Source of the DNA: Gamarada debralockiae
Lineage: Eukaryota > Ascomycota > Leotiomycetes > Helotiales > Hyphodiscaceae
DNA length: 64,000 bases
Assembly: GCA_002803225.1 (NCBI GenBank)
Contig: NXFV01001782.1
Coordinates: 1 to 64,000 of the forward strand
Direction: 5' to 3'
This document shows positions 46,100 through 55,878 of this stretch, in pieces; position 1 is the stretch's first letter, and each line of letters starts with the position of its first letter. A program made the position numbers and the translations under genes. The notes under the pieces were generated by a model, which was given only the letters and a program-made list of their open reading frames with translations, had not been told where the DNA came from and searched no databases.

Positions 46100-47077
46100 C
46101 CTTTACCTGTGCGAACTGGTGGCCAGAGAAGGGTTATAACCTCGGAGATGGACACAGCGATCTATCACCTCCTTAACAAGTTCCCATGGTTTACCAAGAC
46201 GAGATCTCTCAATTTCTTTACGAAGTCTTTGATATAGAAGTATGCCAGGCATCAATTTCCTATGCGCTAACTCGAATCAAGGTCACAAGAAAGAAGCTTA
46301 AGGTAGAGGCAGCACAAAGGAATGCTGAGTTCCGACTAGACTGGCAAGACTACATGCCGACCTTCTCCGCAGAGCAATTGGTTTTTGTTGATGTATCTAG
46401 GAGTGATGGACGAACTGGTGATCGGAAATATAGCTGGACACCCTCAGGAGAGAAAGCTAGGTCTCTAGGTGGTTGGAAAGGAAGGACCGAATATCAGTTC
46501 TCCCAGCATATACAGTCGAAGGCTATATCGCTGGTGTTACCTTCCCTGGGACGTGTAATAGGGATACATTTGAGAAGTTTATTATCGACGACTTACTCCC
46601 ATTGTGCAACCCTTACCCCCTACCTCTGTCGAATCAGACGATATTGGATAGTAAAATCATGTATGTATTGATATCTCTAAGGAGGGAAGAATTGGGTTGT
46701 CAGAACCCGAGATATGATAAACAACCGTTGCCATAGCAACAACGAGAGCCATCTGACAACCTCGATCAGTAATAGTCTTAGATAATGCGTCTATCCATCA
46801 TACCCACCGAGATCGACTTGAATCTGCCTGCATAGCACATAGCGTTTGGCTACGATACTTGCCTCCTTATTCTCCAGACTTCAACCCTATCGAGGAGAGT
46901 TTCAACGATCTCAAAGGCTATATCCCTCGTTGGTACCGTCAAAAAATGGCTCAGTTCCCAGATTATCAGTCATTCTTGGAATATGCAGTTGGGCAAGTTA
47001 GGTCAGGTGCTACAGGTGCAAAGAGAGCAAGGGCACATTTCAGAAATGCCGGCATCCATGGAGTACCAGATGATTAG
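46100..47077 (+). mobile_element. DDE transposase remnant, Tc1/IS630-like
   Basis: Pieces in three frames give a helix-turn-helix N-terminal segment (GGQRRVITSEMDTAIYHLL, DEISQFLYEVF), then the catalytic core. The first Asp is in LVFVDVSRSDGRTGDRKY, the second in VLDNASIHHTHRD (about 46773-46810), and the Glu in LPPYSPDFNPIEESFNDLK. The triad is thus present. Coding is broken by shifts near 46187 and 46487 and by a gap between KIM (46664) and VLDNAS that does not splice in phase. It ends at a stop at 47077. Terminal inverted repeats were not found. The family is DDE_3-type, cut-and-paste. It looks inactive. Confidence 0.75.
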
Positions 47078-47444
47078 TATAAAGATTAGTATAGTGGCAG
47101 GGCAAAGGGAGCTGGCACTGATATGCCGGTAGTATAATAGAGGGGTATCGTATGTCTCGGATTTACTAGATATCTATATATTTATATCCAATGAACCCCT
47201 TTTTAGCGCACACTTGATCATTTTTCCCACTAGGATTATATCGAATAATCCCACGTTTTCCTGCCCTTGAATCTCACGCTTTTGGCCAAAGAAACACACC
47301 TAGTACTTGCTCCAAGAAGAGAGAAGCTCTATCACAGGAAATAAATATACTCTCGCTTAGGGCGTACGTGACCACAGTCAGATGACGTGCGCCCGTGTGA
47401 GCATGGCCGTGAGGCTGTTTATAGAAATATTACCCTAAAATATT
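47078..47444. other. intergenic, AT-rich
   Basis: Likely right arm of the transposon remnant plus unique sequence. Nothing recognised. Confidence 0.45.
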
Positions 47445-47906
47445 TTGAAAACGTTGTATTCTGAACTCGACGGACCAGAGGGAAAGTGGCAGGTGATCTA
47501 CGACTATCTTGTTAGCCGGGGAGTAAGAGACCATTTGCCTGGGGAAAACTGGCATGATCATGGAAAGATATTCGGTGAACACCCGGAACTGAATGATGAG
47601 GCATCAGCACTTCTGGGAGACTCGGAAGCTTCGGTTAGATTCTTCAACCAGAAGTCTCGTATATCTTCTATGGATATGTGAGAAAATTTCACCGTATTTG
47701 AGGGGAGTGGAAGAGTCATTTGTTCTGATGACTTTCGGATATTATACACAAATGCCTGTCCAGGGTACAATTCGTGCAAGGAGCCCGGTGGTCCAACATA
47801 TTGCATCGAACTTACGGTTTCTGCAGGACGTGCAAGCCAACGGAGCACGTTTGAGTATTCCGTTTTCGATAAGACTGATTGGGGCTTGACGGAAGCACCG
47901 GGATAG
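47445..47906 (+). pseudogene. small Cys-containing protein with internal stop
   Basis: One frame runs from 47445 to a TAG at 47904-47906, interrupted only by TGA at 47679-47681. Both sides are coherent: SELDGPEGKWQVIYDYLVSR and LPGENWHDHGKIFGEHPELN before, ENFTVFEGSGRVICSDDF and NACPGYNSC...YCIE after. The TGA could come from CGA or TGG by a single transition. There is no start codon at the 5' end, so an upstream exon is missing or degraded. I do not recognise the family. The paired cysteines in the second half suggest a small folded, possibly secreted domain; this is inference. Confidence 0.5.
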
Positions 47907-48444
47907 CGGCCTTTTCATGGCTGCCAGGTTCCATTACTGCGATTACTCGGTAAGCAGATTGCATATTAGAATATGAGAGGCTGAAAGAAAGAATCTGGAC
48001 AGCCAATTGTTGTTTCTGTCGAGCAATTCTAATGTCCCTAGATCTCGCCGTAGTAGAATTCAGTGATTGACAATTGAGAATCCAAAGTGAAAGTGAAGAT
48101 CTTGTCATAACCGCCTCGAAATGCCCAAAGGGCTTGCCATATAAATTTTAATGACGACCTTACCGCGCTAAAAGCTCATCCTATGTTGGACGATCAAATC
48201 AAAAGTCTCCTGACAATCTCACTTATGTAACGTGAAGCGTTATGGTGGTCCCAAGCACCAGGGGGTGTGTTGCGAGGTCATAATTGTGGACTGTGAAAGC
48301 AGCTTGACATTTAGAGAGTAGTGATCCAAGGGCTCTATATACAGCGTAGTGACTCATACCCTAGGTAACAGGACCAAGGGGTTATGACTCAGATGTCACG
48401 TTCCAACAGGGTGCGCTAATTGACGTACCACAAATCGGTAAAGG
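47907..48444. other. intergenic
   Basis: No gene. CACCAGGGGGTGTG near 48257 resembles the MITE end at 0.7 kb but has no inverted partner nearby. Confidence 0.5.
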
Positions 48445-48446
48445 TA

Positions 48447-49748
48447 CAACCTGTTCCGGCAAGTGTTCGTTATCTTATCAGCCGAATTCGGCCTAGTGTA
48501 GTAGGGTACTACCCCACTTCTTACCCACATAACTTCTCAACCATGAACCATACAAACTCCACACTTAAAATGGGCAAATATAAGCCAAAAACCTCTCGTC
48601 GAGAGCTTTCTCTAGCCTAAAGGGCCTTGATTGTACACAAATATTAGGATGGTTATAGGATTGCTGATATTCACCGCGAATTTAAGACCCCTTGCTCTAC
48701 TATTCGATTAATCCTCGACCGCTACTAGAATTACACTAGCTTCGAGTTCAAAAACAAGCCACGATGTAGTGTAAAGCCAAAACTTAACCTTCGCTAAGAA
48801 CGAGCCCTCATTCGATACGCAAACAAAAATCCAAAAGATAGTCTTTTTGCTCTCGCTACGCCAAGCAAGTTAGGTGTCAAAATCAGTCGAAATCTTGTTC
48901 GAAAAATCCTAAAGAAGTATAGCAAAGCTAAGCGCAAGCCTCGTATAAAGCCTTATATTAGTCTTATCAACAAGAAGAAGCGCGGTACCTTTTGTTGGGC
49001 TTAAAAGAAGGCTGGGAGGGACTAGAATAAGATGTGTTAGTTAGATGAAGTTACCTTCTACACTAGTGCTAATAACGTAGTGTTTTGGGTTACCCGCGCT
49101 TCAAGAAAGGGGGAGGAGTAGCTTGAGAAGAACCTTAAGCTATCGTTCAAAAGTGGACAGTAAGCTGTAGGAGTTTGGTCATGTTTTTGTGGGCCGCATA
49201 TAGGCCCATTGGTCATCATTCCAAAGGGGGGCACAATGACGGCCAAACGGTATAAGGAAGTCCTCCGAGAGCATTTTATTCTATTCTATAAGAGAATACG
49301 TCGACGTTATGGCCTAGACGTAGTCATGTAAGAAGACAATGCTCCATGGCATAAGGCAAAGCTTGTGACAGACTTCCTTAAGTCACAGAAAGTCAAGACA
49401 ATACGCTAGCTACTACAATCACTTGATTTGTCTCTAATTAAAAATCTATAAGCACAAATCAAGACTCGAATCGGGAAGATACGTTATAGAACGCGAACAC
49501 TCTCTAATTTAGAATTAGCGTTGTATGAAGTGTGGCTATAAATCTCACTAAGCTCGCTGTTGAAATTGAATAAGAGTATGCCGAAACGGATAGATTTGTG
49601 CATTAAAAACAAGGGAGGTTTAACTAAGTATTAATAGCTTTAATTTAAGCCTATTTGTACTTCATTTGACTAATAACTCGTTGAGAACTTTTGAAGTGAT
49701 AGAGGGGTAGGAATATGTCACGTGACGAACACTTACCGGAACAGATTG
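48447..49748 (+). mobile_element. Tc1/mariner element, complete ends, RIP-mutated transposase
   Basis: The inverted ends start CAACCTGTTCCGGCAAGTG (left) and, in reverse complement, CAATCTGTTCCGGTAAGTG (right). They agree for about 25 bases apart from C/T changes, and each is bordered by TA, the target site of this superfamily. The 1.3-kb interior keeps one long reading frame with a Tc1-like plan: a helix-turn-helix segment (IADIHREFKTPCSTIRLILD), DEVTFYTSANNVVFWV with the first Asp, GPLVIIPKGGTMTAKRYKEV, EDNAPWHKAKLVTDF with the second, and LDLSLIKNL where the family has Glu-Asn-Leu-Trp. More than ten TAG/TAA codons interrupt it at positions expected to hold Gln or Trp, and the third acidic residue reads Lys. 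This C-to-T/G-to-A pattern is the signature of repeat-induced point mutation. Inactive. Confidence 0.88.
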
Positions 49749-49750
49749 TA

Positions 49751-50121
49751 CTTAGCGGGCAAAACACCACTAAAACTTACCCTCTTTGCAAGTGAAATTC
49801 TCTAGAAAATATATCGTAAGTCTACTTTATATTTAAATAATTGATTATTTAGAGCATTAAGTTTAATACTTTTAAACGTCTTCTACTAAAAAAAACTACT
49901 TAATAATTAATTCACATATAAAATTAGCTAAACTTTAGCTACTTTAACTTTATGCTCTGGTAACCTTTTAAAGGAACTATTAAAAATAATCTACGAAATC
50001 TTCTTTAAACATTAAGTAGATTCAGATTATATGTTAGAGTTATAAAGAATTCGGTCAAAAGGTAAATAGTTATATAAACTTGAAGTAGATAAATTTTGGT
50101 GAGGTTTGGCCTCGCTAAGAA
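49751..50121. other. very AT-rich spacer
   Basis: Strongly AT-rich sequence without coding potential, probably older, heavily mutated repeat DNA next to the Tc1 element. Confidence 0.5.
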
Positions 50122-50207
50122 CACCTGGTGCGCGAATTAGCGCATAACTTCTAATAGACTCGCTAATTCTTCAGGGGAAGAGGACAATGGGTGTCAGCCA
50201 CTTGATT
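50122..50207 (+). repeat. dispersed repeat, copy B
   Basis: Second copy of the repeat at 40795-40869, same orientation, about 9.3 kb away, with small insertions. The flanks differ, so the shared block is a short element or an element end. Confidence 0.75.
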
Positions 50208-50560
50208 TTTCAGCTTTTCCTTTTATCAGCAAAGCAGGTTGAATCCACTAGTTCTCCCCTCCTCTCAAAGCTGAATCGAGAACTCTCGGCTCAATAAGCC
50301 CGCAGATTTCAGATCGTGATTCCTAAAGGCTGTGTATTATGTATAAAATAATGAAAGATCGCTTTCAATCACATAACTTGACGTGCCGGTTCGAATAGAC
50401 CGGCCTTTCGAGATGATGACACAAGTATTCCCGCCACCACTAGTTGGTAGCATCACATAGAACCTCCCGCAATAAGCGGTTTACAAATTTTGTTTCCAGA
50501 TTCCTAGCTGGCAACAAATTGTGGTCATTCCAGTCTTACCTACTAAACCTACTCTCCATC
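50208..50560. other. intergenic, upstream of bZIP pseudogene
   Basis: 353 bp with no recognised gene. Confidence 0.5.
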
Positions 50561-51624
50561 ATGGACAACAGAACACCTGGACCGGTAAGTGCTAACTCGT
50601 CTTCTGGTAGGGAGAAAACTCAGAAGCGTGAGACGCTGGTTGAAAGCTCGCAACGAGATATTGGGCGATCTTGTTGATCTTCTGAATCGTGAGCTAGCAA
50701 TCTATTCCCAAAGAAAACCTGGTCATCTAACAATCGCAAGCTTCAGCCACATCCAGAGAACAGTCTTCTGGAAGAAGTCAGACTTTACAGGCACAGCGGT
50801 CAGTCACCGCACTTGTAGCATTAGAATTGGCATTGTCAGACTGGTGATTAGAAGGACCCATCGTGTTCGAACCTAGCAATATATCCGGGAATTGGAAAAG
50901 GAGGTGTTCAGACTTTGGGACAGCGAGAATGAACAGCTTAAAACGGTCGATGAACTCCAAAATCAGTTGAGAACACTGACAAAAATGTTGTTAAAGAACA
51001 ATATATCTTTTCCACATGACCTCGCTAAAGCCAGTACGCAAGTTAAAGAGTCGGAAGAGACGAAACCCAAGAAGGTGCTGAGACAACCAATCCACAAGCT
51101 GTCCGCCGTTTCTTTTCAGGCTCTTCCACTGTGCACGCTGAAATCCCAGCTCCGGTGTACCAACCACCTCTATAATCTCAGAAGTAACGGCCAATATAGC
51201 TTGTGAGTTTGAATGCCCAAGCCGCCGTTAACTTTATCTTAACGTGAGTCTGAGCTCCACTATCGGAAGATATGCGCTAATCATTGCTGCAGACTCGAGG
51301 AACTCCCTCATATCAAGCATGCTTATATCGAGCCTGTGTTTGAGATTCCAACAACAGAAATCGACTTCAATTCAGGAACAGGACATCTCCTTGCAGCATC
51401 ATCAATCCTTCTCAGCTCGGATCGTGAATATTCCGGGGATTATTCGTTTGGGTGTGAGAATAAGACGTTGAGCGATTACTTCGGACGAATCTGAGCTCGC
51501 AACTCACATGAGAAATGACACCGCTACATATACGGACGAGGGTGAAAACTTTATCAGTCAAGCATGCCGTCAGTCGGAAAATATACTCGAGGAGTTCCAA
51601 AATACGCACATAATTGGTTTGTAA
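50561..51624 (+). pseudogene. bZIP transcription factor, broken
   Basis: ATG 50561 opens MDNRTPGP before a degraded intron-like stretch. The basic region survives as VRLVIRRTHRVRT, directly followed by TAG (50874-50876). The leucine zipper then continues in the same frame as QYIRELEKEVFRLWDSENEQ and LKTVDELQNQLRTLTKMLL. Fungal bZIP proteins of this type read RTHR-x-RT-Q at this point, so CAG-to-TAG is likely. Downstream pieces in other frames (IEPVFEIPTTEIDFNSGTG, then SQACRQSENILEEFQN) run to 51624. Frameshifts also separate the start from the basic region. A DNA-binding regulator, now dead. Confidence 0.7.
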
Positions 51625-52430
51625 CTCCAATGAACCTCTGGTTTATTCTCATTGACTATTTGCAGTTTTTGAGCCATCGCTGATGAGTCTGTTGCGGAAG
51701 GCATTCTGGCACATGTGTTTGGCTAAGCACTTCTCGTTGAACAATTCACAGCGGTGTGCCCATGCCACTTTGGAGGTAAAACATCGCGGTATTTAATGTA
51801 GGATGCTTTATTACTCTTGATAGAAACTGTTAGACGCCGACAAAATCGGTAAAATATTTATACGTCATGCGGGGTCCCTAGTCCTATTAAACTTTCGTTC
51901 CCCGCTGCCAGTGTCGTGGGCCGGCCCATCTGAGGGTCAACCGTCGGTCGACTTTAGTTTAGACCCCATCGCTTTTGTTCAAAACTTTAGCAGATTTCTA
52001 GTCACTAGGGTGGAAACTACTGCTTCCAATTGGCTTCCACCCAACCTACAGAGTTTGTCTGATATTTAGGTCTTTTAGCCCCACATTTATGTTTACCCTA
52101 ATCGATTCTTCTGGCGCTTGAACTTTGAGCCACTACACTTTCCGGCTCTTTACCATGGATAAGCCTTGATTACCAATTGCTCATCCAGCATGACAAATCA
52201 GTGAACTCTAAATTGCCATGAAACAGACTCAAAAAAGCTGGTGGCAGTTAAGTGGTAAAGGGATAGTTTGTTACCGATTTGTCACTGGCCTATACCACAC
52301 GCGGAGTACTTTCCCTTCTCTCTGCAGCTCTTCAAATATCTTCTCAATCCTCCATCTTTTCCTTTACATTTTGCAAAATCATCGCCTCCCACAGATTCGG
52401 TTTTGCTGAGAGCACCTCGCTTGTCTAAAA
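51625..52430. other. intergenic
   Basis: 806 bp. A possible continuation of the bZIP remnant (a PSLMSLLRKAFWHMC reading near 51673-51720) cannot be confirmed. Otherwise nothing recognised. Confidence 0.45.
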
Positions 52431-53720
52431 ATGCAAGTTCAACACCCTCACTCAACAGAACCCAGCACAGAAGTTGGATTCATGGAAATGAAGGCTACTT
52501 CCACAGGAGAATGTTCTGCAGAAGGACCTGGACTTGGAATAGATATCTCAAAATCGTTCACTTCCCGTTAACTAGCTCTTGCAGGGTGCTTTCAATGGCA
52601 CAGTTCACAATAAAAGTTGGAGTTGGGCAGACAATCACCGTTCTACATGTTATCGGAGACCACTACAGCCTTACAGAACCTGCGATTCTGAGTTGGTTTA
52701 TGACAGCCTATAGTCTCATAATGGGAACTTTCATCCTACCTTCCTGTCGCCCGGGCGATGTTTTTGGCTACAAACAATGTTGCATATTGGTTTCATCTGG
52801 TTTCTATATGGAGTATGGCCGTTGGACTTTCTTCATACTCCTGCCACATCCTCTTTGCAATTACTAGAGCACTCCAAGGCATTGGCCTATCATCTGCCTC
52901 CCCACCGCGTTGGCAATTCTTGGAAGCACATACAAATCCGGACCGAAGAAAGAAATGGTATATGCTATGTTTGGTGCTGCGGCACCTTGTGGATCAGCAA
53001 CCGGAGCGGCATTTGCAGGCCTCTTTAATCTTGGATGGTGGCCTTGGACCTATTATTCTCTGGCGATTGCGCTTACTGCGTCTGTTCTCCTGGGATATTT
53101 CATGATCCTTTCTCCCGCATCTCATTCACGTCACATTCAAACGACATGTGCCACTCTCGAACATCTCGGCCCTCTCGGTAGCTCCACAGCTATACTGGGT
53201 CTTCTGTTATTCAACTTAGCATGGAACTAAGCTCCGATCAGTGGCTGGGGGTCTCAGCTGTGCTATGTCACTTTGGCCGTAGGTCTTCTTCGACGAGTTG
53301 GGCTAGCTCCAGCTGTGGCTTTGGCAATGTTAGCTAACCTCATCGGCATGGTTCTGATCGCAACAGCTCCAATAAACCAAGATCTATTGGACACAAAAGT
53401 TTGTGTGTCTTCTGATATTCCAATTTTGAATGGATATCAGCTTTTCCGCAGCTACTGTCATGATTTACGAAGAAGTGTCGGCCGAGCATCAAGGCACTGC
53501 GGCTTCTCCGGTCAACACTGTGGTCAATTACAGTATATCTTTGGCACTAGGAATTGCTGTGACGGTGGAGTTCCACTTTAAAGGAAAGGACGAAACAACG
53601 CAGACGCTGTTAGAAGAATATCGTACGGCATGGTACTTGGGCATGGGACTGGCATCATTAAGGGTTCTTATGATTGCATTTTACTGGTGGAAGGTTCGAA
53701 AACATACTTCGCCTCTGTAA
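52431..53720 (+). pseudogene. MFS drug-efflux-type transporter, broken
   Basis: ATG 52431 starts a hydrophilic N-terminus ending in an in-frame TAA. Membrane segments then appear in several frames: AILSWFMTAYSLIMGTFILP, FAITRALQGIGLSSASP, MFGAAAPCGSATGAAFAGLF, AILGLLLFNLAWN followed by TAA, LANLIGMVLIATAPINQ and MIYEEVSAEHQGTAASPVNT. The C-terminus is WKVRKHTSPL. The motif order (a TAYSL span, RALQGIG, a GAAAPCG loop, then EVSAEHQGTAAS) matches DHA2-type 14-span exporters. Only about 430 codons remain and the central spans after LAWN are missing, so an internal deletion accompanies the frameshifts. The TAA after LAWN replaces a Gln usual in the family. Confidence 0.8.
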
Positions 53721-53837
53721 GATTTAGAGCTCAGGACGTTGTAACAATGATGCTTGACATTAAAAGCTAAAATTACACATCTGAATCAAAATTTAACGAT
53801 AGGCACAACGTTGAGACTAGTACAACATCCCTCATAC

Positions 53838-55253
53838 TCAAGCAGCAATAGCTGGTAATATGCCCTCAGTAAAAGCCCACAACATACTCGAATCATGCGC
53901 ATTAAACGCCGCACCCGTGTAAAACGTATTCCTCTGACCTTGCAGCGCATACAACTTCGTATAAAATCCGTTCTTAATCGCATCCGCATTTACAGTCAAA
54001 CCAAACGGACTATGGCTCGAAAACACAGCAAAATCCGCATGACTACTCGCCCCTGGATCCGCACCGCCCGTTCCAAGTCTTTTGATGGAGTCGAGAATTG
54101 CGTCCTGGACGTAGGAGTCGGAGAGAGATGATGGTGCTCCGTATTTGACAGCATGCAAGCCTGGCACACCAGTCTGTTGGATGTTGAAGATACCAGGAAG
54201 GATAGGGAGGTTATCTGGTGTATCAGCGGCGATGTTGTTGATTGCCATGTCATCTGGGAGGCCATCGTTGCGCGTCAGAGCAGTCCAGTAGCCAACATTG
54301 GAGAATTGGCTGAAGAGTTCGCGCTCTGTATCCGAAAGGTCGAAATCGCAAAGGCTGTTAACTAGTGGTGGGATAGTGATCAGAAGCTTCTTAGCTTGGA
54401 TGAGCTTCCGTCCTGTTGGAGTACTGACTTCAATCTTGATGTAGTCGTTAGAGTCTCGATCCATGTTGGTGACCGTGCTGTTGAGGAGCAGATTTGGAAG
54501 GAGTTCGGCCTGGGCATTTTGATACAGCTCGCTGTTGTCGTGATGTGCTGTTGTCAGGAACCCTTCTTGGATGCTGCGCACTAGATCGAGGCCGATAACT
54601 TTCATCACGTACAACGTTGGCATGGTGAGGACGTTTCCCATGGACTGGCTCAACTGGAAGATGGTGAAAACAGCTGCCTCGAGGGAGTATTTCTTGACGA
54701 AGTCGCCGAATGGCATAAGCAAGTCTTCAGGAACGGGATTCGGCAAGAAGAATCCTCCATTCAGACCTGGATATTTCAGAAGCTGAGTGGTGTATGCGGC
54801 GAGAGCTTCTCCCACTGCTGTGGTGTTGGCTGAAGCGTACCCAGCGACGACTTTACCGGTTCGAAAATCTACCCATTGTTGAGGGATCGAGGGGAATACG
54901 GCCGTCGTAAGGGGTACATTGAAGCGTGCGAAATAGTCGGTAACTATGCTGAGGTTGTGGAAAATTTCGACTCCGATATCGACTGGGATTTGCGTGGTGG
55001 GGTCGATATATGTTTCCGTGTGGCCGCCGAGCCTTCCTTTCACCTCGACCACAATTACAGACTTATTGAAGTCGCCGAGGCGGACAGCAGAGTATGTGCC
55101 AGTGGATCCACCACCGATTATGCATACATCCCGCGTAATGATGTCTCCTTTCTTGTAGTCGCCAGTATTGATAGAGGGTTGAGGGAGAGCGACGGCCAGT
55201 CTAAGCAGAATGGCGCCAATCAGCATCAAAAAATTTCTCACAGAAAAACTCAT
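53838..55253 (-). CDS. secreted FAD-dependent amine-oxidase-like oxidoreductase
   Basis: A single uninterrupted exon encodes 471 residues. Residues 1-23 (MSFSVRNFLMLIGAILLRLA and on) form a signal peptide. The Rossmann FAD site is CIIGGGSTGTYSAVRL (about 44-59), followed by VIVVEVKGRLGGHTETYID, the GRxGGH element of flavin amine oxidases. PVDIGVEIFHNLSIVTDYF, KKLLITIPPLVNSL and the C-terminal FNAHDSSMLWAFTEG complete the fold. It resembles fungal beta-cyclopiazonate-dehydrogenase-like flavoenzymes of secondary metabolism or extracellular oxidation; the substrate is unknown. It is the only clearly intact gene between 47 and 58.8 kb and shows no nonsense or frameshift. Confidence 0.87.
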   Translation of the reverse strand: MSFSVRNFLMLIGAILLRLAVALPQPSINTGDYKKGDIITRDVCIIGGGSTGTYSAVRLGDFNKSVIVVEVKGRLGGHTETYIDPTTQIPVDIGVEIFHNLSIVTDYFARFNVPLTTAVFPSIPQQWVDFRTGKVVAGYASANTTAVGEALAAYTTQLLKYPGLNGGFFLPNPVPEDLLMPFGDFVKKYSLEAAVFTIFQLSQSMGNVLTMPTLYVMKVIGLDLVRSIQEGFLTTAHHDNSELYQNAQAELLPNLLLNSTVTNMDRDSNDYIKIEVSTPTGRKLIQAKKLLITIPPLVNSLCDFDLSDTERELFSQFSNVGYWTALTRNDGLPDDMAINNIAADTPDNLPILPGIFNIQQTGVPGLHAVKYGAPSSLSDSYVQDAILDSIKRLGTGGADPGASSHADFAVFSSHSPFGLTVNADAIKNGFYTKLYALQGQRNTFYTGAAFNAHDSSMLWAFTEGILPAIAA

Positions 55254-55878
55254 AACGAATCAACTTTCTGGTATGTTGCCCAAAATTATATGATCATTAA
55301 TTCCAAGTAGTTGTAGGTAGGGAAAAGCCCTGACTTATGTCTGGACTGTGCGGAAATCAACAATGAAAAAAAGTTCGCCAAGAAAGCCAAAGGAAATTAG
55401 TACATATTTCAAGAAATGGTTAATTTATTTATCCATACTTCGCACAACCCCAGCCGGAACACTTCCGAGCATTAACATTTAAGAAATAAACCATAAACAA
55501 AAATTAAGGGACTGATTTCCGGCTGAGATGCATGCTGTCGGAGAAAGGCTGTTCCATTTCGTGTTCTGAACCGCAGGGCTCTAAGCCACCTATCGTCGGA
55601 TTAATCTTCGTACAAAGCTGTGTTACACAAGGCCAGTGGCGTTGCGCGTGACTGAGAGGAGATCCCAATCAAAACACTGCTGGAATGAAAACATGTGAAA
55701 TGGACCCCAATTCCAGAATTCCGAAGCCTTGCTGATGGGAATGGGTTGACGTGAATACTGGGCAGCGAAGTTCCGACAACTCGGGTACTGTAGCCTTCGC
55801 TATATTAAATTTGAACAAAAGATGTCTTCAACTAACAAATGGGGCGATATAATGCCAGCTAATAAGCAAAGCTAAATT
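55254..55878. other. intergenic
   Basis: Upstream region of the FAD oxidoreductase and 3' flank of the HET pseudogene. No feature recognised. Confidence 0.5.
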
